Under the pieces are notes generated by a model, which saw only the letters and a list, made by a program, of their open reading frames with translations, was not told the origin of the DNA and did not search any database. Positions 26,814 through 35,124 of a stretch of 64,000 nt of DNA are shown in pieces (within the stretch, counting starts at the first letter, position 1; every line of letters begins with the position of its first letter). Origin of the DNA: Mariprofundus ferrinatatus (lineage in GTDB: Bacteria > Pseudomonadota > Zetaproteobacteria > Mariprofundales > Mariprofundaceae); assembly GCF_002795825.1 (NCBI RefSeq), contig NZ_CP018800.1, positions 558,001-622,000 of the forward strand, in the 5' to 3' direction. Both the position numbers and the translations under genes were made by a program.

Positions 26814-28157
26814 ATGGATGTGGGCGGAACACTGATTGCAGGGCCGGCCATGGGGCCGCTGAACGGGACTATTACCGTACCCGGTGATAAATCGATGTCA
26901 CACCGATCTGTCATGCTGGCTTCACTCGCCGATGGCGTTACCGAGATACGCGGGTTTTTGCCGGGTGACGACAATGTGGCGACCGCCCGTATGTTTATTG
27001 ATATGGGCGTGGATATTGAGTGGCTTAACGATGAGAAAACCAGCTTGCGCGTACATGGCGTGGGGCTGCATGGCCTGAAGCAGCCTGCAAAGATGCTCGA
27101 TGCCGGGAACTCCGGAACCTGTGTACGCCTTATGACCGGCATTCTGGCAGGGCAGCCATTCGAATCGACGATGACCGGCGATGCGTCGCTCTGCAAACGG
27201 CCTATGAAGCGGGTGGTCGATCCGGTGCGACGCATGGGGGCAACGGTATCCGGTCCCGATGGCGGCAATCTGCTGCCGATTACCATTTCGGGTGGCAGGC
27301 TCAAGGCGATTCATCATATCTCCGAGGTGGCCAGTGCGCAGGTCAAATCGTGTGTGCTTCTTGCCGGTCTCTATGCCGACGGCATCACCCGCGTGAACGA
27401 GCCGAAGCCGACGCGCGATCATACCGAGCGCATGCTGCCGCTTTTCGGGCAGCCTGTGGAAGCAGCTGCAGACGGCACCATCTCGATCAACCCCTCTGAC
27501 CGGCTGACTGCACCATCATGTGTGGTGGATATTCCAGCCGATCCATCCTCCGCCTGTTTCTTTGCCGTGGCGGCAAGCCTGGTTGAGGGCTCCGATGTCA
27601 CCCTTAAATCGATCGGTATCAATCCGCGGCGGGATGGCTGGCGTCGGGTTATGAATGGCATGGGGGTAAGGCTGACGCTTGAGCATGAGGGTAAGGTGGG
27701 CGAGGAGCCGGTGGCTGATGTGCGGGTGAGATCCGGCGGTCTTCACGGCATGCGAGTGGATCCCGATGATGTGCCGGATGCGATCGATGAATTTCCTGTG
27801 CTGTTTGCGGCTGCAGCGCTGGCTGATGGCGAGTTTCTGCTTGAAGAGGCAGAGGAGCTGAGGGTAAAGGAGTCCGATCGTATCAGTGCGATGGCGGATG
27901 CACTGCGTGCCGCCGGTGCCGATATCGAAGAGCGACCGGATGGAGCGGTGATTCGCGGCCTGAATAACCTCAAGGGTGGCGCTGAGGTTGATGCGCTGGG
28001 CGATCACCGTATCGCCATGGCTATGGCCGTAGCGGCCCAGCGTGCCGATGGTGAGATTACCATTCGCAATGCTGCCGCCATTGCCACCAGTTTCCCGAAT
28101 TTTGTGCCACTGGCACAGAGCATCGGCATGAACGTGCGCTGGCAGGATGAGGAGTAA
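26814..28157 (+). CDS. aroA: 3-phosphoshikimate 1-carboxyvinyltransferase (EPSP synthase)
   Basis: A 447-residue EPSP synthase that joins PEP to shikimate-3-phosphate. Signatures are VPGDKSMSHRSVMLASLADG near the N-terminus, DAGNSGTCVRLMTG, and LRVKESDRISAM with GDHRIAMAMAVA near the C-terminus. The open frame continues upstream inside tyrA, but the ATG at 26814 follows GGGAGAAG and gives a normal N-terminus; the GTG at 26808 is an alternative. It is part of the pheA-hisC-tyrA-aroA-cmk run. Confidence 0.95.
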   Translation: MDVGGTLIAGPAMGPLNGTITVPGDKSMSHRSVMLASLADGVTEIRGFLPGDDNVATARMFIDMGVDIEWLNDEKTSLRVHGVGLHGLKQPAKMLDAGNSGTCVRLMTGILAGQPFESTMTGDASLCKRPMKRVVDPVRRMGATVSGPDGGNLLPITISGGRLKAIHHISEVASAQVKSCVLLAGLYADGITRVNEPKPTRDHTERMLPLFGQPVEAAADGTISINPSDRLTAPSCVVDIPADPSSACFFAVAASLVEGSDVTLKSIGINPRRDGWRRVMNGMGVRLTLEHEGKVGEEPVADVRVRSGGLHGMRVDPDDVPDAIDEFPVLFAAAALADGEFLLEEAEELRVKESDRISAMADALRAAGADIEERPDGAVIRGLNNLKGGAEVDALGDHRIAMAMAVAAQRADGEITIRNAAAIATSFPNFVPLAQSIGMNVRWQDEE

Positions 28158-28160
28158 GCC

Positions 28161-28850
28161 ATGAGCAGGTGGAAGCCGGTGGACGGGCTGCAGGTCGCTA
28201 TAGACGGGCCCTCGGGGTCCGGCAAAGGCACTGCGGCCAAGATGCTGGCGAAAGAGATCGGTTTGCCCGTACTTGATACAGGACTGCTCTACCGCCTGAT
28301 CGGCGGCCTCGCAATTGAGCGTGCAATCGCCCTCGATGAGAGCGAGTCACTTGTGGCGTTGGCCAACGAGATGCTGGAGTCCGTTGCATGGACAGTGGAT
28401 GGCATCACGTTTGACGGGGAGAACTGGACAGACCGGCTGCGCAGTGAAGCGGTGGGCAACGCAGCTTCAAAGGTGGCATCGCAGCCAGAGGTGCGTGAAT
28501 GTTTGCTGGGATTGCAGAGGAAGATTGCCGAATCCGGCTGTGTGATGGACGGACGCGATATCGGCACGGTGGTGCTGCCAGGGGCGCAGGCCAAGTTTTT
28601 TCTGACAGCATCTGTTCGTGAACGGGCAAGGCGTCGCTGGATACAGCTGAAAGAGCAGGGTGGAAGCTCTCTGGAAGCGGTGGTTGAGGAGCTTAAAATG
28701 CGTGACCAACGAGACCAGGAACGTCAGCATGCGCCCCTGCTTCAGGCGGAGGATGCGATTGCCATCGATTCAACAACCATGAGGGTTGATGATGTGGTGG
28801 ATCGAATGACTGGAGTGCTGGAGCGACGTGGTTTGATCGTCGTCTCCTGA
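28161..28850 (+). CDS. cmk: Cytidylate kinase
   Basis: A 229-residue (d)CMP kinase. The P-loop DGPSGSGKGTAAKMLA, the substrate-binding LDTGLLYRLIG and VMDGRDIGTVVLPGAQAKFFL match Cmk closely, and the lid region RERARRRWIQLKEQG follows. It starts three bases after aroA stops and precedes rpsA, the conserved proteobacterial order. Confidence 0.96.
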   Translation: MSRWKPVDGLQVAIDGPSGSGKGTAAKMLAKEIGLPVLDTGLLYRLIGGLAIERAIALDESESLVALANEMLESVAWTVDGITFDGENWTDRLRSEAVGNAASKVASQPEVRECLLGLQRKIAESGCVMDGRDIGTVVLPGAQAKFFLTASVRERARRRWIQLKEQGGSSLEAVVEELKMRDQRDQERQHAPLLQAEDAIAIDSTTMRVDDVVDRMTGVLERRGLIVVS

Positions 28851-28900
28851 ACAGGAAAGAACACAAAACTGAATAACAATTCGCAAGAGTTGAACTTAGG

Positions 28901-30640
28901 ATGGATATCGATATGAGTGAAGCCAAGAAATTGGATGATGTGAAAGAAGTGCAGGATGCAGTCGTGGAAGAGGAATCTTTCAAGCAACTATTTGAGGCTT
29001 CACTGAAAGAGCAGACCGAAGTTCGCCGCGGCGAAATGGTGGATGGCATGGTGGTCGGTATTAATTCCGATGCCGTTATTATTGACGTGGGTGCCAAGGC
29101 TGAAGGTTCAATCCCGCTGGCTGAATTTGCAGATGCCGGTCTGGAAACACCGAAAGTGGGCGACATGGTGCATGCGATGGTTCAGTCCGTCGGCGGTTCC
29201 GCAGGCGTCAAACTCTCCGTGCTGGCGGCAAGGAAGAACGAGTCCTGGGCTGCGATCGAGGCCGCTGTTGAAAGCGGTGAGCCGGTGGATGCAGTGATCA
29301 CATCGGAAGTGAAGGGCGGCTACCGTGTAAACCTGAACGGACTTTCAGCATTCATGCCTCGCTCTGAAGCCGACACCGATATGCATGTTAAGTCCGACAC
29401 CCTGGTAGGCACCTCTTGCAAAGTGGCCATCCTTGAAGCGCGCCGCAAGCCTGAAAATGTTGTGGTCTCCCGCAAGAAGCCGATGGCAGTTGAAGTGGAT
29501 GCACAGCGCGCCAAGTTCTTTGAGGCGCGCGCCGTTGGCGACAAGGTTTCCGGCGTGGTTCGCCGCATGGCTGATTTCGGTGCGTTTGTGGACCTTGGCG
29601 GAGTCGATGCGCTGCTGCATGTCTCCGATATCTCCTGGCGCCGCATCCAGAAGCCGTCTGAGATGCTTTCAGTGGGCCAGCATGTGACCGTGGAGATCGT
29701 CAAGATGAATGCCGAAACGGGCAAGGTTTCCGTTTCCATGAAAGCGCTGCAGGCCGACCCGTGGGGGAATGTGGCCAACACCTATGAGGCAGGCATGCGC
29801 CTGACCGGAACCGTTCGCAGGCTTCTTGATTTTGGCGCTGTAGTTGAGCTTGAGCCCGGCATTGAAGGTATGATTCATCGTTCCGAGATGAGCTGGACCA
29901 AGAAAGATGTCAAACCTGCCCAGCTGCTTTCCGAGGGCGATGTCGTTGACGTTGCAGTGCTTGAAGTTGAGGCGGAAGAGCGCCGTATTCGTTTGAGTCT
30001 GAAAGCGGTAAGCGACAACCCGTGGCAGAGCTGGCTGGCCGATCATCCGATTGGCTCACATGTGAAAGGCAAGATCAAAAATGTAACCGATTTCGGATTT
30101 TTTGTACCTGTAGGCGATGATCTGGACGGTCTGGTGCATATGGAGAATCTCTCATGGGAGAAGCATGGCTCTGAAGCACTGGCTGAGTACAAGAAAGGCC
30201 AGGATGTAGAGTGCGTTGTCCTCGGTGTGGATGTTGACAAACAGCGTATTTCACTCGGCATCAAACAGCTTTCCAGCGATCCGTTTGAGCTCTTCATGGA
30301 GAACGTCAAACGTGGCGACAGCGTGAATGGCAAGGTGTTCGAGGTGAAGCCTGCAGGCGCAGTGGTGGAACTCGCTGAAAGCGTACACGCCTTCCTCTCG
30401 CGTCGTGAGATTCCACGCGAGTTCGAGGAGCTGAAAGAGGGCGTCGAGATCGAGGCGAAGGTTATCGAGGTGAACCGTAAACGCAGGCAGGTGGAGCTGT
30501 CGATTCGCCAGCAGTTGCGTGATGAGGAGCGTGATGCGGTCCGCAGTTATTCGCAGCAGGCCGCCAGAGATGCCACGCCATCTGCTCTGGCTCTGGAGCT
30601 GCAGAAGAAAGTGCTGGGGAAAAAAGCCTCAAAAAAGTAA
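28901..30640 (+). CDS. rpsA: 30S ribosomal protein S1
   Basis: A 579-residue S1 with six S1/OB-fold repeats, spaced about 87 residues. The third to sixth are clearest: SGVVRRMADFGAFVDLGGVD, TGTVRRLLDFGAVVELEPGI, KGKIKNVTDFGFFVPVGDDL and NGKVFEVKPAGAVVELAESV. It unwinds and docks mRNA on the 30S subunit. It is slightly longer than E. coli S1 (557). The ATG at 28913 is an alternative start, since the AGGAT sequence sits too close to the ATG at 28901. The 50-nt leader shows no strong promoter. Confidence 0.96.
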   Translation: MDIDMSEAKKLDDVKEVQDAVVEEESFKQLFEASLKEQTEVRRGEMVDGMVVGINSDAVIIDVGAKAEGSIPLAEFADAGLETPKVGDMVHAMVQSVGGSAGVKLSVLAARKNESWAAIEAAVESGEPVDAVITSEVKGGYRVNLNGLSAFMPRSEADTDMHVKSDTLVGTSCKVAILEARRKPENVVVSRKKPMAVEVDAQRAKFFEARAVGDKVSGVVRRMADFGAFVDLGGVDALLHVSDISWRRIQKPSEMLSVGQHVTVEIVKMNAETGKVSVSMKALQADPWGNVANTYEAGMRLTGTVRRLLDFGAVVELEPGIEGMIHRSEMSWTKKDVKPAQLLSEGDVVDVAVLEVEAEERRIRLSLKAVSDNPWQSWLADHPIGSHVKGKIKNVTDFGFFVPVGDDLDGLVHMENLSWEKHGSEALAEYKKGQDVECVVLGVDVDKQRISLGIKQLSSDPFELFMENVKRGDSVNGKVFEVKPAGAVVELAESVHAFLSRREIPREFEELKEGVEIEAKVIEVNRKRRQVELSIRQQLRDEERDAVRSYSQQAARDATPSALALELQKKVLGKKASKK

Positions 30641-30658
30641 GTACCCCAAAAAGGAAGC

Positions 30659-30686
30659 TTGCGAAGCGCTGATGATCACCTATGCT
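30659..30686 (+). promoter_or_regulatory. Candidate sigma70 promoter for ihfB
   Basis: TTGCGA (30659-30664), a 16-nt spacer and TATGCT (30681-30686) lie between rpsA and ihfB and would allow ihfB transcription apart from rpsA. The match is moderate. Confidence 0.4.
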
Positions 30687-30709
30687 AATGGGTTCAATCG
30701 GAGGGTGTT

Positions 30710-30994
30710 ATGACGAAGTCGGAGCTGGTAGAGATTATTGCTGAAAAACAGGGTGGAATTACCCGCCGTGAGGCTGAGGTTGTTGTGAACACCATTCTTT
30801 CGGTGATTGGCGATGCTCTGGCCGAAGGAGGTCATGTCGAACTCAGGGGTTTCGGGAGCTTCAGCACCAAGCAGCGCAATGCGCGTCTTGGCAGGAATCC
30901 GAAAACCGGTGATTCGGTCATGGTGCCTGCCAAAACCGTACCCCACTTCAAGCCGGGAAAAGAACTGCGTGAACGGGTAGGAAGCGCCTCCTGA
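30710..30994 (+). CDS. ihfB: Integration host factor subunit beta
   Basis: A 94-residue HU/IHF-family DNA-bending protein. It begins MTKSELVEIIAEKQGGI and contains the family signature GFGSFSTKQRNARLGRNPKT with the minor-groove-inserting Pro segment. Its place after rpsA is the usual one for ihfB, which supports this over HU. A GGAGGG site precedes the ATG. Confidence 0.93.
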   Translation: MTKSELVEIIAEKQGGITRREAEVVVNTILSVIGDALAEGGHVELRGFGSFSTKQRNARLGRNPKTGDSVMVPAKTVPHFKPGKELRERVGSAS

Positions 30995-31008
30995 AGATCG
31001 ATTTGAAC

Positions 31009-31320
31009 ATGCACGGTTTCAACTCTGTGAACTGGATCAACGTGCTGCTGGTGATTGTGCTGACGTCGTTTGCAACGATGTTTGCCATGGCGAATCTGAT
31101 GACGATCCAGATCCATTTCCTTGGCGTCAGCAGCGGCCCGATTCCCCTTTATATCCCGGTGTTTTTCGCTTTCATGCTCGGTTTTTTCGGCGGTGTGCTT
31201 GCGCTCTCATTTTCGCGACGCAAACACAAGCAGGAGATCGCATATCTCAAGCAGGAGAATGAGCGTTTGCAGCGTGAAGTGGACAACCTGCGGAATATCC
31301 CGCTACAAGACGACGTATGA
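31009..31320 (+). CDS. lapA: LapA-family (DUF1049) membrane protein
   Basis: A small inner-membrane protein (103 residues from the ATG at 31009; a TTG at 31003 is possible). Two hydrophobic helices (about 7-29 and 42-65, including YIPVFFAFMLGFFGGVLALS) precede a basic, coiled-coil tail (QEIAYLKQENERLQREVDNL). LapA works with LapB in lipopolysaccharide assembly, and lapB follows with a four-base overlap. Confidence 0.88.
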   Translation: MHGFNSVNWINVLLVIVLTSFATMFAMANLMTIQIHFLGVSSGPIPLYIPVFFAFMLGFFGGVLALSFSRRKHKQEIAYLKQENERLQREVDNLRNIPLQDDV

Positions 31321-32456
31321 ATACCATCCTTCTTGCCATTACCGCCATTGCCCTGGTGGTTCTTGTCGCACTTGTGCTTCGGCCGGTGCAGGAGCAGGGG
31401 CAGCCCCAGAAAGAGGAGGATGAACGGATATCGCCGCTGTTGCGCGGCATCAATTATCTGCTCTCCGATGAGCCTGATCTGGCGCTGCAGGAGATGGTTC
31501 AGGTTGCCCGACTGCGTTCGGAGGCTGCCGATGTCTACATGGCACTGGGCGAGATGTTCCGTTCCAAGGGCGAGATCGGGCGAGCGGTACGTATTCATCA
31601 GAACCTGCTTGCGCGCCCCGATCTGCCGCGCGAACTTCATCTGCAAGCACATCTGGCGCTTGCGCTTGATTTTCAGACAGGAGGCCTCCTGGACCGGGCA
31701 TTGACGCAGTACCAGAAGGCGCTCGATATCCGTTCCGATCATGCCGGCGCGCTTGAGTCCAGTCTCCGAATCAGGGAACAGAGCAGTGAATGGCTGCTGG
31801 CTGAGGAGCTGCTGTCACGACTTGAGCGGGTGCGTAATGAATCCTACGGCTCACACCGCGCATATCTTTTTTCCGAGATGGCTCGACAGTGCTGCAAGGA
31901 GGGGGACCGGGATGCTGCCTCTGAATACGCATTGCGGGCGATCGAACTGGATTCCGCCTGTGCACCTGCCCGCATGGTTGAGGTTGAGCTGGCACTGCAG
32001 GTGAATGATAGTGAGTCGGCTTTAAGCGCCATCAGGGCGTTAAGGGAAAAATCACGAGAGCACTTTCCGCTTGTCATCGCGCTGCTGGTTCGTCATCAGG
32101 AGTTCTATGAGAGCAGAGGCTATGAGCTGTTGACTGAGTTTGCCCGGCAGGAACGGGATGCGGAACTTGTGCTGGCATGGCTTGAGGTTGTCGCCTCTGC
32201 TCATGGACGAAAGGAGGCTGCCGCTCTGTGCGACAGGCTTGGTTTTGTTCCAGCAACGTTGCGGGAGTCGTTACGACTGCAGGCGGTGATCGGTGATGAT
32301 TCTGACGCGCACGCGAAGTTTTCCAGGAAGTGGCGATTGACGGCGAAGAATTACAGTTGCGAGCAATGTGGTGTAGAGGTGGCAGAGGTTCGCTGGCAGT
32401 GCCCGCAGTGCCACGCCTGGGGTACATTGCATCCGAAGCAGGAGGAGAAGGTTTGA
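31317..32456 (+). CDS. lapB: Lipopolysaccharide assembly protein B (YciM)
   Basis: A 379-residue LapB with an N-terminal membrane anchor (residues 2-21), several TPR units (for example LRSEAADVYMALGEMFRSKG and ALTQYQKALDIRSDHAGALE) and a C-terminal rubredoxin-like metal knuckle, CEQCGV then CPQCHAWGTLHP. LapB adjusts lipid A synthesis through LpxC turnover in E. coli and organises LPS assembly. The lapA-lapB-pyrF order is the one seen in many gammaproteobacteria. Confidence 0.93.
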   Translation: MNTILLAITAIALVVLVALVLRPVQEQGQPQKEEDERISPLLRGINYLLSDEPDLALQEMVQVARLRSEAADVYMALGEMFRSKGEIGRAVRIHQNLLARPDLPRELHLQAHLALALDFQTGGLLDRALTQYQKALDIRSDHAGALESSLRIREQSSEWLLAEELLSRLERVRNESYGSHRAYLFSEMARQCCKEGDRDAASEYALRAIELDSACAPARMVEVELALQVNDSESALSAIRALREKSREHFPLVIALLVRHQEFYESRGYELLTEFARQERDAELVLAWLEVVASAHGRKEAAALCDRLGFVPATLRESLRLQAVIGDDSDAHAKFSRKWRLTAKNYSCEQCGVEVAEVRWQCPQCHAWGTLHPKQEEKV

Positions 32457-33145
32457 TGCGGGATAGATCTATGCAGCAGAGACTGATGGTGGCGCTCGAT
32501 GTGGATAGCCGGAAAAAGGCGCTGGCGATGCGCGATGCCGTGGGGGATTCGGTTGGTTGGCTGAAGGTTGGGTTGCGCCTGTTTGTCGCTGAAGGACCTG
32601 ATCTGGTGCGCGAACTGAAGTGGGGTCACAAGCTGTTCCTTGACCTTAAGTTCCACGATATCCCCAATACCGTGGCACAGGCGATCGAGAGCGCAGGCAG
32701 CCTCGGTGTGGATATGGTTAATGTACATGCCGGAGGCGGTGAGGAGATGCTGGCTGCTGCCGCCAATGCCGCCAAAGCTTTCCCGAACATGAAACTGATT
32801 GCTGTGACGGTACTGACCAGTGATCCGATGCCGAAAGAGCAGGCGCGTGAAGTGGCCTTGATGCGAGCCAGGATGGCGCAGCAGGCAGGGCTCGATGGTG
32901 TCGTTTGCAGTGTACACGAAGCGGCTGCCATTAAAGAACTTTGCGGTAATGATTTTATTACTGTGACGCCGGGTATTCGCTGGGGTGGACAGGATGTTCA
33001 GGATCAGAAGCGTATAGCCGACCCTGCATCAGCAATAGCCAACGGTTCGGATTATCTCGTGGTCGGGCGCCCCATTCTGCAGGCTCCCGATCCTGCTGCA
33101 GCTGCTGATGAAGCGGTGAAAATGATGGAATCTGTTGCGACCTGA
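32456..33145 (+). CDS. pyrF: Orotidine 5'-phosphate decarboxylase
   Basis: A 229-residue PyrF making UMP from OMP. The catalytic LDLKFHDIPNTVA motif, the N-terminal LMVALDVDS and the C-terminal VTPGIRWGGQDVQDQKR then DYLVVGRPI phosphate site are all present. The start at 32456 shares one base with the lapB stop; an ATG at 32471 is a possible alternative. Confidence 0.94.
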   Translation: MRDRSMQQRLMVALDVDSRKKALAMRDAVGDSVGWLKVGLRLFVAEGPDLVRELKWGHKLFLDLKFHDIPNTVAQAIESAGSLGVDMVNVHAGGGEEMLAAAANAAKAFPNMKLIAVTVLTSDPMPKEQAREVALMRARMAQQAGLDGVVCSVHEAAAIKELCGNDFITVTPGIRWGGQDVQDQKRIADPASAIANGSDYLVVGRPILQAPDPAAAADEAVKMMESVAT

Positions 33146-33149
33146 TCGC

Positions 33150-34322
33150 GTGAATCTTTCCGATTACGAATCGATACTTGCGCCATACGCCTGTCGCAGC
33201 AGTTATTCACGCGGCCGGGTGCATGACGAGCCGGAATCGCCGCACAGGAATGCTTACCAGCGAGACCGCGACAGAATTATCCACTCTACGGCTTTTCGCA
33301 GGCTCGAATACAAAACCCAGGTGTTTGTTAACCATGAGGGTGATCACTATCGCACCCGTCTGACCCATTCGATTGAGGTGGCACAGATTGCCCGTTCGAT
33401 CTGCCGCTCGATGCGCCTGCACGAGGATTTGGCAGAGGCAGTGGCGCTGGCCCATGATCTCGGTCATACACCGTTCGGCCACTCCGGGCAGGATGCGCTT
33501 GATGATGTCATGAAACCCTATGGGGGCTTTGAGCACAATCGCCAGTCACTGCGGGTGGTTGAAACGCTGGAACACAAATATGCCGCATTTCCCGGGCTTA
33601 ATCTCAGTTATGAAACACGGGAAGGGATCGTCAAACATCACTCGGCATACGATACTCCAAAAAATCGCGATCTTGCCCACTTCAACCTGCATGAGCAGCC
33701 GCCACTGGAGTCGCAAATCGGCAATCTGGCCGATGAGATTGCCTACAACAATCACGATATTGATGACGGTTATCGCGCCGGCATGTTGCGTGTCGATGGA
33801 TTGATGCAGCTTGAGTTGTTTCGGATCCACTATGAGCAGGTGGAGAGACAATTTTCCGGTGTCAGCGAGCGCCTGAAAGTGAACGAGACCGTTCGCCAGA
33901 TGATCAATTTCCTGATTGTTGATGTGATCAGTGAAACCGAGCGCAGGATTGGCGAAATGGGTGTGGCCACTTTCGAAGATGTGCGGGATGCCAGCAAGCC
34001 GCTGGTGGGGTTAAGTGCTCCGGTTCGACGCATGAACGGAGAGATGAAGAAGTTTCTCTACAAACATATGTATCGTCACTACCGGGTGGCGCGTATGGCC
34101 AATAAGGCGGAGCGGGTTATCCGGGAGCTCTTCACTGTCTATATGGAGCACCCCGCCATGCTTCCGGATAATCAGCAGCTGGAACTGGAGATTGCGAAAT
34201 CCGGCACTGATCTGACGGATGAGAAGCAGGCCAGAATTATCGCCGATTATATTGCCGGCATGACCGACCGATATGCGCTTGAAGAGCATGAAAAGCTGTT
34301 CAACGTCAGTGCCCGCCCCTGA
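33150..34322 (+). CDS. dgt: Deoxyguanosinetriphosphate triphosphohydrolase-like protein
   Basis: An HD-domain dNTPase of about 390 residues that cleaves dNTPs to nucleoside and tripolyphosphate. Metal ligands are seen in RTRLTHSIEVAQIARSI and LAHDLGHTPFGHSGQD, with a later NLADEIAYNNHDIDDG. The GTG at 33150 is preferred as start because the family begins near YESILAPYACRSS; a TTG at 33135 inside pyrF is possible. It ends four bases before the convergent phosphatase gene. Confidence 0.88.
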   Translation: MNLSDYESILAPYACRSSYSRGRVHDEPESPHRNAYQRDRDRIIHSTAFRRLEYKTQVFVNHEGDHYRTRLTHSIEVAQIARSICRSMRLHEDLAEAVALAHDLGHTPFGHSGQDALDDVMKPYGGFEHNRQSLRVVETLEHKYAAFPGLNLSYETREGIVKHHSAYDTPKNRDLAHFNLHEQPPLESQIGNLADEIAYNNHDIDDGYRAGMLRVDGLMQLELFRIHYEQVERQFSGVSERLKVNETVRQMINFLIVDVISETERRIGEMGVATFEDVRDASKPLVGLSAPVRRMNGEMKKFLYKHMYRHYRVARMANKAERVIRELFTVYMEHPAMLPDNQQLELEIAKSGTDLTDEKQARIIADYIAGMTDRYALEEHEKLFNVSARP

Positions 34323-34326
34323 CTTT

Positions 34327-35124
34327 TTAACCTCTGCCGGTCAGCCTTGAGAAGAGACCTGCCTTTCTTGCCTGAATAAGTATAACCGAAATATTATCGG
34401 GGCCACCCGCTGCATTGGCGATACGGATCAGCTCAGAAGCGGCCCCATTCAGGTCGCCAGCATAACTTGTCAGTGTCTGGCTAATGGCTTCATCGGATAC
34501 TACATCGGTAAGGCCATCGGAACTCATCAGATAGATGTCGCCCGGCATCACCATCTCTTCGACAATATCCGGGTCGACTTTCGGGTGTATGCCAAGGGCG
34601 CGTGTAACAAGATTCTTGATCATCGAGTTGCGTGCGTCTGCTGCGGTCACAAGTCCTCGCCGTACCTGTTCATGGATCAGCGAGTGGTCTTCGGTGACAT
34701 GGCTGAGCAGACCATCACGTTGCCTGTACATGCGTGAATCTCCGACATGTGCTGCGGTGATCCGGTCTTTGTAAAACAGGGCGATCAGGGCGGTGGTCCC
34801 CATGCCTTCGCAACCGGGTCTGTTCTTGGCTGCACTATATATCGAACTGTTTGCAAAATTGATGGCATTGCGAACCAGCATTGATTCGCCTGTGAAGCCG
34901 GTTGTTTCGTCAATCTTCAGAGGCTGGATATCATGAACCTTTTTCCTGATCTGATCGGTAATAATCTCAACTGCCATTGCGCTGGCAACTTCACCTGCAT
35001 TGTATCCGCCCATGCCATCGGCAAGAACGGCGATGCCGTGCGACGGTGAGATGCCAACGCAATCTTCGTTATGGCTTCTCCTGATGCCGGTATCGGTCAT
35101 GGCGACCATCTTCAGTCGGATCAT
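34327..35124 (-). CDS. PP2C-family protein phosphatase
   Basis: A 265-residue soluble Ser/Thr phosphatase (PPM/PP2C, PrpC/Stp-like). Metal-binding motifs are HNEDCVG, LADGMGGYNAGEVAS, AAHVGDSRMYRQRDG, SDGLTDVVSDEAI and GGPDNISVIL. Its start overlaps the stop of the kinase gene by four bases (ATGA), so the two form a kinase/phosphatase pair that is translated together. Confidence 0.93.
   Translation of the reverse strand: MIRLKMVAMTDTGIRRSHNEDCVGISPSHGIAVLADGMGGYNAGEVASAMAVEIITDQIRKKVHDIQPLKIDETTGFTGESMLVRNAINFANSSIYSAAKNRPGCEGMGTTALIALFYKDRITAAHVGDSRMYRQRDGLLSHVTEDHSLIHEQVRRGLVTAADARNSMIKNLVTRALGIHPKVDPDIVEEMVMPGDIYLMSSDGLTDVVSDEAISQTLTSYAGDLNGAASELIRIANAAGGPDNISVILIQARKAGLFSRLTGRG

Noticed and set aside
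30832-31116. Minus-strand reading frame across ihfB and lapA
   Set aside because: Typical antisense shadow of real genes; no start signals or family features. The same holds for the many antisense frames in uvrA, rpsA and sucA.
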